DNA of 64,000 bases from Lysobacter niastensis (GCF_015453285.1 NZ_JADLZT010000001.1:434001-498000), one strand, 5' to 3'; shown: positions 7,554-14,380, counted from the first letter of the stretch. A program made the numbers and translations. Notes: generated by a model not told the origin, from the letters alone.

Positions 7554-8105
7554 ATGGACGAACAACAGGCAGCCGCGCTTCAAACCGGCATTGCAGCGCA
7601 ACGAATTCTGACGCTTGGCGCCCGGCTCCTGAGTACATCACTTGATCATTTTTCGGGTTGGCTGTTGGCGGGGTTCGGCGCCGTGTTCGGCCTCCTGATC
7701 GCCAACATTGATTCGCTGAAAGACCACATCACCACCTTCAACGTCATGGCCGGCGCGGTCCTCTTTTTGATCGCGGCCGGCCTCGCCGCACTCCAAAAAC
7801 TGCTCGCCGCATATCTGACGGCCACCACGGCCTCGGCGGCGGAAGGTCGAGAGATTGGGAGGGAAATCGCCGAAAGCGAACTGCCCGTTGACGTTCAAGA
7901 GATGTACCGGCAGGTAGCCCAAGGACTGTTCTGGCCGCTCAGCGCATTCAACAGGTGGATGACAGCCAAAGCGAACAAAGGCGACGTTGCCGTGGTGGGC
8001 CGACATCACGCCAAGGCGGCGCAAATCCAGTTCTTGTTGGTGTTGCTGCAATCCGCTTTGAGCATTGTGGCGGCCGCGTTCGTGGTGGCGGGCATCAAGA
8101 TTTGA
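7554..8105 (+). CDS. Small membrane protein of unknown function
   Basis: The 183-residue protein has three hydrophobic segments: residues about 34-51 (GWLLAGFGAVFGLLIANI), 62-80 and 158-182 at the C-terminus. A charged stretch of about 75 residues lies between the second and third. The ATG at 7554 follows GGGGGTAGCC, a good ribosome binding site. It is transcribed towards the cassette array and followed by a perfect 24-bp palindrome. No family was recognised. Confidence 0.6.
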   Translation: MDEQQAAALQTGIAAQRILTLGARLLSTSLDHFSGWLLAGFGAVFGLLIANIDSLKDHITTFNVMAGAVLFLIAAGLAALQKLLAAYLTATTASAAEGREIGREIAESELPVDVQEMYRQVAQGLFWPLSAFNRWMTAKANKGDVAVVGRHHAKAAQIQFLLVLLQSALSIVAAAFVVAGIKI

Positions 8106-8112
8106 ACCGGGA

Positions 8113-8136
8113 ACGAAGCTTCAATTGAAGCTTCGT
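8113..8136. repeat. Perfect 24-bp palindrome at the distal end of the cassette array
   Basis: Bases 8113-8136, centred on CAATTG, are fully self-complementary. The palindrome lies between the convergent genes ending at 8105 and 8150. There is no T-tract, so it could be a shared hairpin limiting readthrough, a protein-binding site, or a remnant of the array boundary. Confidence 0.6.
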
Positions 8137-8149
8137 GGCATCGCACCCG

Positions 8150-8431
8150 TTACGCAGTGAACCCGATCGCCTTGCTCTTTTGGGAGCCTGAAATTAGGTA
8201 CACGAAGTGGTGCGGGATTTGGAAGGGATACGCAACCGTGTCTCCGGCCTTGAAGGCTTCGACCTGCAAGTAGTACGGGTGGTTGGTGTCAATCTGAGTG
8301 CACCAAAAGTGCAGCATTGGCTTTCCGTCCGGGCCGGCGACGGGACTGCAATGCTTCAACAAGAACTGAAAATCCCGCTCCGGAATATCGGATCGGAGTA
8401 TGACGTTGTACCTGGCGAGGAGTTCTGACAT
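8150..8431 (-). CDS. Hypothetical protein, last cassette gene
   Basis: The 93-residue soluble protein matches no family I know. Its ATG at 8431 is only a few bases beyond the GTTAG core of the attC remnant at 8436-8452, the spacing expected for a gene inserted at an integron recombination site. No attC follows it. It is therefore either the truncated last cassette or a cassette whose own attC was deleted. Confidence 0.55.
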   Translation of the reverse strand: MSELLARYNVILRSDIPERDFQFLLKHCSPVAGPDGKPMLHFWCTQIDTNHPYYLQVEAFKAGDTVAYPFQIPHHFVYLISGSQKSKAIGFTA

Positions 8432-8435
8432 GAGT

Positions 8436-8452
8436 GCTAACGCCTGAATTAG
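8436..8452 (-). repeat. attC remnant 5 (3' arm only)
   Basis: On the minus strand this reads CTAATTCAGGCGTTAGC, the terminal arm of the attC sites in this array. The other half, including the inner arms, is missing. The stop codon of the upstream gene (8449-8862) now lies within it. Confidence 0.65.
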
Positions 8453-8862
8453 AGGGTGGATGACTGCCCCGAACCTGAGACAAGCGCAATAACTGCAACA
8501 ACGAGCGAGAGCAGAGCGATAGGAATGCCAAGGCCCGCATTGTTGTTAAGGAATGCCAGGGATCGCTGAAGTGGATTAAGGCCTGCCCGACGAAAACCTT
8601 GCTCAGTCAACCAAAAGGCGGAGTTGTCGATGTTGAACACGACATAGCCCTGCCTTTCTAGCTCTTGGGCGGCCTGAGGAACCAAGTATTTCTTCATCCC
8701 GTTGCTAATCACCAGGATCTCAGGGACGTCTTGCTCTATCCCAGAGCCGGCGGTGATGTAGAGCTTGCTCTCATGCAAGTTTGAGGTGCGATACCCGAAC
8801 TGCGACACATGCCGTCTAAACATGTAGCGAAGGAATTTTTCGTCAAGACCCTTTGGAAACAT
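8449..8862 (-). CDS. Cassette gene, C-terminally anchored membrane protein
   Basis: The 137-residue protein has a soluble N-terminal part of about 100 residues and one transmembrane helix near the C-terminus (GIPIALLSLVVAVIALVSG), so it is probably tail-anchored in the inner membrane. ATG 8862 is preferred over GTG 8865 because of the G-rich run before it. The middle, with ELERQGYVVFNID and SAFWLTEQGFRRAGL, looks like a small winged-helix-type fold, but this is only a guess. It lies between attC 4 and the attC 5 remnant. Function is unknown. Confidence 0.6.
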   Translation of the reverse strand: MFPKGLDEKFLRYMFRRHVSQFGYRTSNLHESKLYITAGSGIEQDVPEILVISNGMKKYLVPQAAQELERQGYVVFNIDNSAFWLTEQGFRRAGLNPLQRSLAFLNNNAGLGIPIALLSLVVAVIALVSGSGQSSTL

Positions 8863-8878
8863 CACCGCCCCCCGGGGT

Positions 8879-8932
8879 GCCTGGATAAACCGAGCCGCGA
8901 CAGCGGCTTCGGCTTGAATGAATTGTTAGGCC
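8879..8932 (-). repeat. attC site 4 (3' arm degenerate)
   Basis: On the minus strand the site starts with GGCCTAACAATTCATTCAAG, whose TAG/TAAC region overlaps the stop of the preceding gene. It continues through the stem GCCGAAGCCGC...GCGGCTCGG, but ends in TCCAGGCACC where GTTAG is expected. The 5' arm and hairpin core are intact and the crossover arm is lost. Confidence 0.75.
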
Positions 8933-9300
8933 TACCTGCGGCCAACGAACTTAAAGAGGCAGGCCAGTTCGTGCCGAATCACTGCGCTGTTGCTGTTATA
9001 GAAGACCTGTCCAGCACCGTCCTGAGTCATAGAAGCCTCACAGGCTTGGCGGTAACTGCCAAGATGCTTCCGGAAGGCGGATCTTTGCCATGGCCAGAGG
9101 TAGTGCATGAAAAGGTCAATCTCGTGCTGCGAGGGGCGCTTGTTGTATGGAGATGGCCCATCTTGCTCAGTTAGTAGCCATTTACGGATTGGCGCGACAG
9201 CGTCATTGAACTCCTTGCGCTTGTCTCTGCCGATGGCAAGCCAGTGGCCAAGGATGAGCCCCAGTAAGAAGGTGATGAAGCTCACGAGTCCGGTTGCCAT
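8932..9300 (-). CDS. Cassette gene, N-terminally anchored membrane protein
   Basis: The 122-residue protein starts with a transmembrane anchor (SFITFLLGLILGHWLAIG), followed by a charged domain of about 95 residues containing WLLTEQDGPSPYNKRPSQHE. The start at 9300 lies 14 bases past the GTTAGGC arm of attC 3, and its stop overlaps attC 4, so it has normal cassette spacing. No family was recognised. Several small cassette proteins in this array have one membrane anchor. Confidence 0.65.
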   Translation of the reverse strand: MATGLVSFITFLLGLILGHWLAIGRDKRKEFNDAVAPIRKWLLTEQDGPSPYNKRPSQHEIDLFMHYLWPWQRSAFRKHLGSYRQACEASMTQDGAGQVFYNSNSAVIRHELACLFKFVGRR

Positions 9301-9313
9301 GATTTTGATGTTG

Positions 9314-9372
9314 GCCTAACGCCCGAATTAAGCCAGCCGAGAAGCGGCTTCGGCTTGAATGAATTGTTAGGG
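9314..9372 (-). repeat. attC site 3 (complete)
   Basis: This is the only intact site of the array. On the minus strand it runs from CCCTAACAATTCATTCAAGC through an imperfect inverted stem to GGGCGTTAGGC, 59 bp in all. The ends fit the RYYYAAC and GTTRRRY core boxes except for one base at the outer left edge. The inner arms TTCAAGCCGA and GGCTTAATTC pair with the extrahelical base typical of attC. Orientation agrees with the leftward genes. Confidence 0.9.
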
Positions 9373-10143
9373 CGCACTGCCGATACTCAGGAAGCGCTCC
9401 ATCCACGCCCTTTCCGATGGCGACGGGTTGTAGCTGAAGGCAGAGTGGCCCGGGACGTCTGTAGGGACTTCACACCAGTATCTTGGCTTTGCCATGGTGT
9501 CTATGAAAGTAAGCTCGCACGTTGCGTAGCACATCCAGACTCCGGCGGCGACGAATTGGAGGTTGGCTGTTAGCGCCTCATCATGTTGGGAGTACTCACG
9601 AATTGGTGTTACTTGCTTGTGCATCTTCCCAATGTGAGTGAACTCTTTGCTAAGCATTCCGTAGATGCGGCCAAATGGTTCAAACACTCGCTTTGCGCTT
9701 GTGATCGCTCGAGTTGAATCAAACGTATGGTTCCTATAAGACTCAAAATCAGACCGGTTTTGCACCAAGTGAAGCACGACAGCTAACGATTCGATGCATG
9801 AGCGGAGGATGATTCCAGGCTGGAGAATGAAACCACTCCGCACAAGATGAGTTGCTGCCGCTAGTGAATTGAGCGCGTTTGAGAGGAGTTCACAACAGGC
9901 AATCCTTAGCTCATCTTCTTCTTGGTCGGCCTTTATAAGGCCGGATGTTAGCAGCGCAACGCATAGGGCGAACTGCTCGCTGATCTTGTTGAGGTCATCT
10001 CCATGGATCGCGTCGAAGGAGCGACCAATCCTGTCCGCGTCACGTGTAATTTGGTTTACCAGGACTGTTTTGCGTACTTCGATGATCTGCTGGTTTTTGT
10101 TGTCGATGACGATGGCACATGTGTCCGGATGTCTTGATGTCAT
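9367..10143 (-). CDS. Cassette gene, helical protein of unknown function
   Basis: The 258-residue soluble protein is predicted to be mainly helical. It contains ILRSCIESLAVVLHLVQ near residue 115 and GMLSKEFTHIGKMHKQ near residue 165. Both resemble motifs in the element protein at 6791-7471, and the order also recalls DUF5677-like proteins. ATG 10143 lies nine bases from the GTTAGGG arm of attC 2, and the TAA stop is inside attC 3. Base composition is visibly more AT-rich than the chromosome around it. Function is unknown. Confidence 0.65.
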   Translation of the reverse strand: MTSRHPDTCAIVIDNKNQQIIEVRKTVLVNQITRDADRIGRSFDAIHGDDLNKISEQFALCVALLTSGLIKADQEEDELRIACCELLSNALNSLAAATHLVRSGFILQPGIILRSCIESLAVVLHLVQNRSDFESYRNHTFDSTRAITSAKRVFEPFGRIYGMLSKEFTHIGKMHKQVTPIREYSQHDEALTANLQFVAAGVWMCYATCELTFIDTMAKPRYWCEVPTDVPGHSAFSYNPSPSERAWMERFLSIGSAP

Positions 10144-10150
10144 GACGTGC

Positions 10151-10209
10151 GCCCTAACGCCTGAATTAGGCCGAGCCGCGACGCGGCTTCGGCTTGAATG
10201 AATTGCTAC
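10151..10209 (-). repeat. attC site 2 (5' arm degenerate)
   Basis: On the minus strand the hairpin core and the 3' arm (TAATTCAGGCGTTAGGG) are intact, but the 5' arm reads TTGTAGCAATTC, where CTAACAATTC is expected. The 59-bp length and the inner arms match attC 3. Confidence 0.8.
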
Positions 10210-10217
10210 AACACAAC

Positions 10218-10907
10218 CTACAAGCCTTTGTTCTTCTCAGCCTCACCTTCCGCAACACAGTCCGACATATTTTGGAATTCGTAGCGCATGACCAAGTAGC
10301 CAGTCGACATGTCGGTAGCACCAGCTTCAAGAGTGATAGAGCCTAAGTTGCTTGTCAGGCTTGAGCCCTCCTCCTTGCTCCAAACCTTCGCGAGCGTCCG
10401 ATTCTTCTTGAGGAGGTACATCATCCAGAACTCAGGAGAGTCGTAGCGCTCGCTAGTAAAGTCATACTTCTTGCCTTTACCGTATTTGCCAGTAATTGCT
10501 TTATCTATCGCGTCAAATGCGCTCCGAACTTCATACCCAGTGTCCCCGGATTGAATGTCCTTGCCGATTGCTACGACTTTGCATAGTCCGCTTTTCTGAG
10601 AGAAGAGTAGCGAATAGGACTCAAAATCCGGGTGGGAGACGGGGACAGAGTTAGTACGGTATATGCCTGGGCCTTGGTCGCTTTCTTCGAGGCTCGACGT
10701 CGCTGCTTTAGCCTCTGCGGGAGATAGGCCCATCCTCAGTCCGAACGGGCCGTCATACGTTACGTGCGCTGTCACTGGAGAGGGCTGCGGCGCAGTAGGA
10801 TGTTCCGCTTGTGTGGGGGCGCTGGCAGGGCTTGCGCTCTGCTGGCACCCGGACAGTGCAATGATGGAAATCAGGCATGCAACCGCTTTTCGCTGCTGGA
10901 AGCGCAT
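10218..10907 (-). CDS. Cassette gene, lipoprotein of unknown function
   Basis: The 229-residue protein starts at ATG 10907 after a GGGGG ribosome binding site. It has a lipoprotein signal (basic start, core ACLISIIAL, lipobox LSGC). A Pro/Ala/Thr-rich linker to about residue 45 is followed by a compact domain starting YDGPFGLRMGLSPAEAKA. That opening is typical of secreted beta-rich proteins of unknown function in proteobacteria. It is flanked by attC 1 and attC 2. Exported lipoproteins are common integron cassette cargo. No enzymatic motif was seen. Confidence 0.7.
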   Translation of the reverse strand: MRFQQRKAVACLISIIALSGCQQSASPASAPTQAEHPTAPQPSPVTAHVTYDGPFGLRMGLSPAEAKAATSSLEESDQGPGIYRTNSVPVSHPDFESYSLLFSQKSGLCKVVAIGKDIQSGDTGYEVRSAFDAIDKAITGKYGKGKKYDFTSERYDSPEFWMMYLLKKNRTLAKVWSKEEGSSLTSNLGSITLEAGATDMSTGYLVMRYEFQNMSDCVAEGEAEKNKGL

Positions 10908-10929
10908 CAATCCCCCTATTGTGTTCTTG

Positions 10930-10982
10930 CGTCTAATTAAGCCGAGCCGCGACGCGGCTTCGGCTTGAATGAATTGTTAGGC
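10930..10982 (-). repeat. attC site 1 (3' arm degenerate)
   Basis: On the minus strand the site opens with GCCTAACAATTCATTCAAGC, overlapping the TAA stop of the preceding gene, and has the full hairpin. It then ends in GGCTTAATTAGACGCAAG in place of the expected GGCGTTAG arm, as if a few bases were deleted. Confidence 0.8.
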
Positions 10983-11315
10983 CTGGCCGGCGGCGCCAAG
11001 AAAACCTGCCAGCACCGCGATCCCAACGAAGTAAAAGAAGGGTGACGCAATCAGTGATGCCAGAAGCTGCCAAAGGCCCGCGCCAGCGCCAAGTTTGGAC
11101 ATCGCGACGATGGCGAGAATGAACGCGACCATGTTGAGCGGCCAACCGATAAAGAGGCCGATGCCTGGTATGGGGACGAGAAACGTCACCCACGCAATTG
11201 CAAGACAGACCCAAGCGGCGCGGCCCGCCGTGTTGCTTTGCTGTTCGGCTCCAACTGCGGATATGTTCACGCGATTCCCCTGTTGTGTAGACCCGTGGTC
11301 CGGCACATCCTGCAT
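10977..11315 (-). CDS. First cassette gene, small multi-pass membrane protein
   Basis: The 112-residue protein starts at ATG 11315, five bases after GGGGGA. A hydrophilic N-terminus of about 35 residues is followed by three hydrophobic segments: WVCLAIAWVTFLVPIPGIGL, PLNMVAFILAIVAMSKLG and the C-terminal PFFYFVGIAVLAGFLGA. Its stop codon TAA is part of attC 1. It is the most upstream gene of the array, so transcription of the whole array may start in front of it. No attI site or integron integrase is seen upstream. No family was recognised. Confidence 0.65.
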   Translation of the reverse strand: MQDVPDHGSTQQGNRVNISAVGAEQQSNTAGRAAWVCLAIAWVTFLVPIPGIGLFIGWPLNMVAFILAIVAMSKLGAGAGLWQLLASLIASPFFYFVGIAVLAGFLGAAGQA

Positions 11316-11457
11316 CACACTCCCCCGAATGTGACGCCCCCTTTGATCTGGCCCAAGACTACGGGGCCCCGGTCCGGCGAACAAGCCGACGTATAACCGG
11401 ACCCATAGGGGCGGCGAATGAAGCCTATAGAAAGTCAATCAAAATCAAAGACCCCAT

Positions 11458-11481
11458 CGAGAACCCGGCCTCAGGTTCTCG
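11458..11481 (-). terminator. Possible weak terminator between operon and cassette array
   Basis: An 8-bp stem CGAGAACC/GGTTCTCG lies just after the stop of the leftward gene 11497-11865, and a T-rich stretch follows about 10 bases later on the minus strand. It would partly separate the element's operon from the cassette array. Confidence 0.35.
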
Positions 11482-11496
11482 GAGGGAAAAACGCAG

Positions 11497-11865
11497 TCAC
11501 GTCCGGGTGCCGCTAGGCTGGCGTGTCACCGCCTGCGTGGCAATCTCACGGCCTTCCACCCGTGCTTCCAGCGCGACCACGCGGTCTTCCAGCGCGTTCA
11601 CGCGCAGGCGCAGTTCGGAGACTTCATTGCGCAGGCCGTCGCGCAATTCGACGAGGACGCGGCGGACGGCGCGGCCCATGGCCTTCTCGCGCGCGCTCAA
11701 GTCGCCTTTCGGATACAGGCGCGTTTTCAGTGCGGCCAGCGACGTGGCCACAGCGGCCAAGCGCTTGTTCTGCGCGGCCTCCATGGCGTTGATGGCGGCG
11801 AGCATGTCGGACACGGTGACGGTTCGGTTATTCCATGGTGCGCCGGGCTGGTGGGTCTGTTTCAT
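11497..11865 (-). CDS. Small coiled-coil protein
   Basis: The 122-residue protein starts at ATG 11865 after GGGAGG. Its C-terminal half (residues about 75-110, including LRLRVNALEDRVVALEARVE) has regular heptads and should form a parallel coiled coil. The N-terminal half contains TVSDMLAAINAMEAAQN. It is the last gene of the leftward operon of the element, behind a 10-bp inverted repeat at 12018-12040. No function can be assigned. Confidence 0.55.
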   Translation of the reverse strand: MKQTHQPGAPWNNRTVTVSDMLAAINAMEAAQNKRLAAVATSLAALKTRLYPKGDLSAREKAMGRAVRRVLVELRDGLRNEVSELRLRVNALEDRVVALEARVEGREIATQAVTRQPSGTRT

Positions 11866-12017
11866 GGAACCTCCCAATAGGTGGTGCCGTTCAAAAAGCG
11901 GGGTCTGTATCGTTGGATTCTCTTGTTTCGGCGGGTCGGCGGCCGGTTGCGGTGGGGCGGTGAAAATTAGCAACATCGCCCCCCGGGGGGCGCCCCGTAA
12001 TCCGGGCCGGTTTCAAT

Positions 12018-12040
12018 TTCTGTCCCAATTTGGGACAGAA
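12018..12040. repeat. Inverted repeat TTCTGTCCCA / TGGGACAGAA
   Basis: A perfect 10-bp inverted repeat with a 3-nt AT spacer lies immediately after the stop codon of 12041-12247 and 153 bp before the start of 11497-11865. It may be a transcript hairpin or a repressor operator for the last gene. Confidence 0.5.
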
Positions 12041-12247
12041 TTAGACCGGCGGTGGTGGTGCGTCGGTTCCATGTCGAGCGGGGCGGCGCGCGTGTTCGTG
12101 CTGCTCGGCGTCTCGTTCGGCGAGCCGCTGCGCGTAGCGCTCGCGCAGGGCGTTGGCGGCGTTGTGCGTCATCAACAGATCGTGCTCCACCCAGTCGGCC
12201 AGCGCGTCGAGCAACGCGGCAGTGGTGATGTCAGTGCTGTGGTTCAT
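12041..12247 (-). CDS. Small hypothetical protein
   Basis: The 68-residue protein begins at ATG 12247, inside the end of the preceding gene (17-bp overlap), which indicates translational coupling. The sequence MNHSTDITTAALLDALADWV is followed by a helical, charged segment and a Pro-rich end. No family was recognised. The call rests on operon position and the overlap. Confidence 0.45.
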   Translation of the reverse strand: MNHSTDITTAALLDALADWVEHDLLMTHNAANALRERYAQRLAERDAEQHEHARRPARHGTDAPPPPV

Positions 12248-12680
12248 GGCCGGTGTCCTCGCCGTCGGTGATGTCGGTGGCGTGCGTGTTGGCGTTCGCG
12301 GCGGACCTGGATAGCTCGGCTTCCAACGTCGCCAGCCACAAGTCCGGGTTGGTGGTGGGCTGATAGGTGCGCACGGCGTCGGCCAGGCCGGACAGCGCAT
12401 GCATGAACGCTGCAGTGGCGGCGTGCATCTGTTCGCACGCGGCCACCAGCACTTCCGCCGGTGTCGCCGGGATCGTCACCGGCTCGGCCACGGCGGCGGA
12501 GAATTGCTGTGCGGCCTGCGCCTCGCGCCACTGTTCCAGCATCTGCCGGCCGTACTCGCGGACCATGTTCTGGCCTTCCGCATCGAGCATTCCGAATGCG
12601 GCCTGGTCGTAATGGATCGTTCCGTCGCCCACCCAACAAACGGGTGTCTTCGTCGTGACGTAATCGCTATCGGTTGACAT
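12231..12680 (-). CDS. Hypothetical protein in the recombination operon
   Basis: The 149-residue protein starts at ATG 12680 after an AAGGAGGAAGCC ribosome binding site and overlaps the 3' end of the ERF gene by 14 bp. It is acidic and probably helical, with an Ala-rich centre and no recognised motif. Tight coupling to the ERF gene suggests a role in the replication or recombination of the element, but nothing in the sequence proves it. Confidence 0.5.
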   Translation of the reverse strand: MSTDSDYVTTKTPVCWVGDGTIHYDQAAFGMLDAEGQNMVREYGRQMLEQWREAQAAQQFSAAVAEPVTIPATPAEVLVAACEQMHAATAAFMHALSGLADAVRTYQPTTNPDLWLATLEAELSRSAANANTHATDITDGEDTGHEPQH

Positions 12681-13443
12681 GGCTTCCTCCTTGGTCGGGG
12701 TTGGTGATGTTCGACCGTGCATCCAGGTCGGCGCGGTCGCGTTCGATGGCCACCAGCGAATCGCGGCGGTCCTTGAACCGGTTGCGCAGGTCGCGGCGGA
12801 TGTTCTCGGGCAACAACTTGATGCTGGTGGCGATCACGTCCAGGTCGGCGACGGTCCGCGCTTCATCGATCTCGTCGGACCACCTCGCCGTGGTGGCGTC
12901 CACCTCGTGCGCCGGGACGTGCGCGCGCTGTGCAGTACCGGCCGGGCTGTTGAGTCCCGGGAAGCGGCCGCGATGCTGGCGGCTGTGCAGGTTTGCACCG
13001 GCGGTTTCCTCGGTGCTGGCGTCGGCGTCGGCCATGCTTTCGTAGCCGATGCAGAACACCTGCACGCACATGTACTTGAACGCGGCCGCCATAGCCTTGG
13101 GCACTGCCTTGTCGGCGCGGTCGCTGGCCTCGCCCATGACTTCGATTTCATGCCGGCTGCCATCGGCCACGGCGATGAAGCTGTAACGCAAGGTCAAGGT
13201 GACGTGCAGCAGCGTGGCGCCGCTCTTCGCCTCGCGCTCCACCAGGTCCTTGCCGATCACGCTCGGTAAGATAACCAGCCCGTGCGCCGACAGCAGCGGC
13301 GACAGCGCGTTCAACACGGCGTCGATGGACCGGTAGCGGTAGCGATCGTGTTCGTTCACGGCGTCCTTGCCGATGCCAACCTTGGCCAAGTCGGCCATGA
13401 CGGCGGCGATGCACGCGTAGACCATGGGCGCGGAATCGGTCAT
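12667..13443 (-). CDS. ERF-family single-strand annealing protein
   Basis: The 258-residue protein matches the ERF family, phage-type recombinases that anneal complementary single strands. Seen are the N-terminal YRYRSIDAVLNALSPLLSAHG, the central ATLLHVTLTLRYSF, and the conserved GEASDRADKAVPKAMAAAFK followed by YMCVQVFCI. The C-terminal 80 residues are charged and variable, as in other family members. It overlaps the DUF1376 gene upstream (ATGA) and the next gene downstream, forming an operon. ERF genes belong to phages and integrative elements, which supports the nature of this island. Confidence 0.88.
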   Translation of the reverse strand: MTDSAPMVYACIAAVMADLAKVGIGKDAVNEHDRYRYRSIDAVLNALSPLLSAHGLVILPSVIGKDLVEREAKSGATLLHVTLTLRYSFIAVADGSRHEIEVMGEASDRADKAVPKAMAAAFKYMCVQVFCIGYESMADADASTEETAGANLHSRQHRGRFPGLNSPAGTAQRAHVPAHEVDATTARWSDEIDEARTVADLDVIATSIKLLPENIRRDLRNRFKDRRDSLVAIERDRADLDARSNITNPDQGGSHVNR

Positions 13444-14078
13444 GGCTTCCCAGCCTCGGCGAACATCGCCTCTGCCACGTCGGCCGCGTTCGCCGGGACG
13501 CTTCCGTTCCGCCTTAGTTGTTGCTGCTGCTCTTCTCCCGGAAATCTATTTCCGGTTTTGGACTTTGTCTGCCCATCCGAAGAAGCAACAACAACAGCGG
13601 GTGATATATCACCCGAAGCAAAAGCTTCTAATCTTGGTTCTTGGCTATTGGTTATTGGTTCTTGGTTAGCATTGCCTTCGCACTGCGTTGGCAATGCGTT
13701 CGCATCCTCTGGTTGGGCTTCATCGGCATGCGTTGGCACTGCGTCCGCATCGCATCGGCTCTTCTTCCAGCGCGCGCTGGCGCTCGCCCGGGCCCTGTCC
13801 TGCTTGTCCCGGTAGGCGGCGATTTCGGCATCACAGCGGCGATGCCGCCAGCCGTCCGGCCCGTGGTGGAAGAACTCTTGCAGCATGTCCACCACGGCGC
13901 GCTTCTCGTCCTTGGCCTGGGCGCGGACCAGTCGCTGGACGGCGAGCACGTCGCCAGGCAAGGGCGCTTCCGCCGTGTAGTACCGCCGCAGCAACCGGAG
14001 GTAGATGCCGTCTTCGACGGCGGTCAGGTGGCTGGTCGCGGCTTCGTAGTCACCGACGTGGAAGGGCACGTAGTGCAT
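13440..14078 (-). CDS. DUF1376 (YdaU-type) replication-associated protein
   Basis: The 212-residue protein has the DUF1376 N-terminus: MHYVPFHVGDYEAATSHLTA, DGIYLRLLRRYY and later DGWRHRRCDAEI. Such proteins are found next to replication or recombination genes in lambdoid prophages and are thought to help DNA replication. ATG 14078 with GGTGA six bases upstream is preferred over GTG 14087. Residues about 115-160 are low-complexity and encoded by a TTGGTTCTTGG-rich stretch. The stop overlaps the ERF start. Confidence 0.75.
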   Translation of the reverse strand: MHYVPFHVGDYEAATSHLTAVEDGIYLRLLRRYYTAEAPLPGDVLAVQRLVRAQAKDEKRAVVDMLQEFFHHGPDGWRHRRCDAEIAAYRDKQDRARASASARWKKSRCDADAVPTHADEAQPEDANALPTQCEGNANQEPITNSQEPRLEAFASGDISPAVVVASSDGQTKSKTGNRFPGEEQQQQLRRNGSVPANAADVAEAMFAEAGKP

Positions 14079-14117
14079 GGCGATCACCGCGCATTTGCAG
14101 CGCGCGTCGCTGCGGTT

Positions 14118-14177
14118 CTAGGTTGTGCCGTTGCCCCGATCATCGGCAGGGTGATGACGGCGGGCATGGTCGGTCAT
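14118..14177 (-). CDS. Possible 19-codon small ORF coupled to the HTH gene
   Basis: An ATG at 14177 overlaps the stop codon of the HTH gene (ATGA) and opens a 19-codon frame, MTDHARRHHPADDRGNGTT. It could be a leader peptide coupling translation to the DUF1376 gene. Support is only positional. Confidence 0.2.
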   Translation of the reverse strand: MTDHARRHHPADDRGNGTT

Positions 14178-14380
14178 CCGGCCGCCGCTTCACGAATTAG
14201 CGCAACTTGCTGCTGCTCCATCCAGCGCGCGGTCGCGGCGCTGTCGTAAAGCACGCGGCCGTGGAGAGTGATCCACGGCGGGCCGATCCGCTGGCGACGC
14301 CAGCGCACTAGCGTTTCCGGTGCGCGGTGCAACGCGTCGGCCATTTGCGCTGTGGTCAGGTACTGCGATGCCTGCTTCAT
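14174..14380 (-). CDS. AlpA/MerR-like helix-turn-helix protein (probable excisionase)
   Basis: The 68-residue protein is a single winged helix-turn-helix: YLTTAQMADALHRAPETLVR, then WRRQRIGPPWITLHGRVLY, the W-x-x-x-x-x-G-P layout of AlpA and excisionase proteins. These bend DNA near the att sites for excision or activate the integrase gene. It starts at ATG 14380 after AGGAC and opens the leftward operon. A perfect palindrome about 95 bp upstream probably controls it. Confidence 0.75.
   Translation of the reverse strand: MKQASQYLTTAQMADALHRAPETLVRWRRQRIGPPWITLHGRVLYDSAATARWMEQQQVALIREAAAG

Noticed and set aside
8436..10982. The cassette-separating repeats as ERIC/REP elements or a CRISPR array
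   Set aside because: They lie only between co-oriented genes, overlap stop codons, and have core-box ends and extrahelical bases typical of attC. Spacing is 0.4-0.9 kb, far too long for CRISPR.
13600..13700. TTGGTTCTTGG-rich stretch as a regulatory repeat array
   Set aside because: It lies inside the coding region of the DUF1376 protein and encodes a low-complexity linker.
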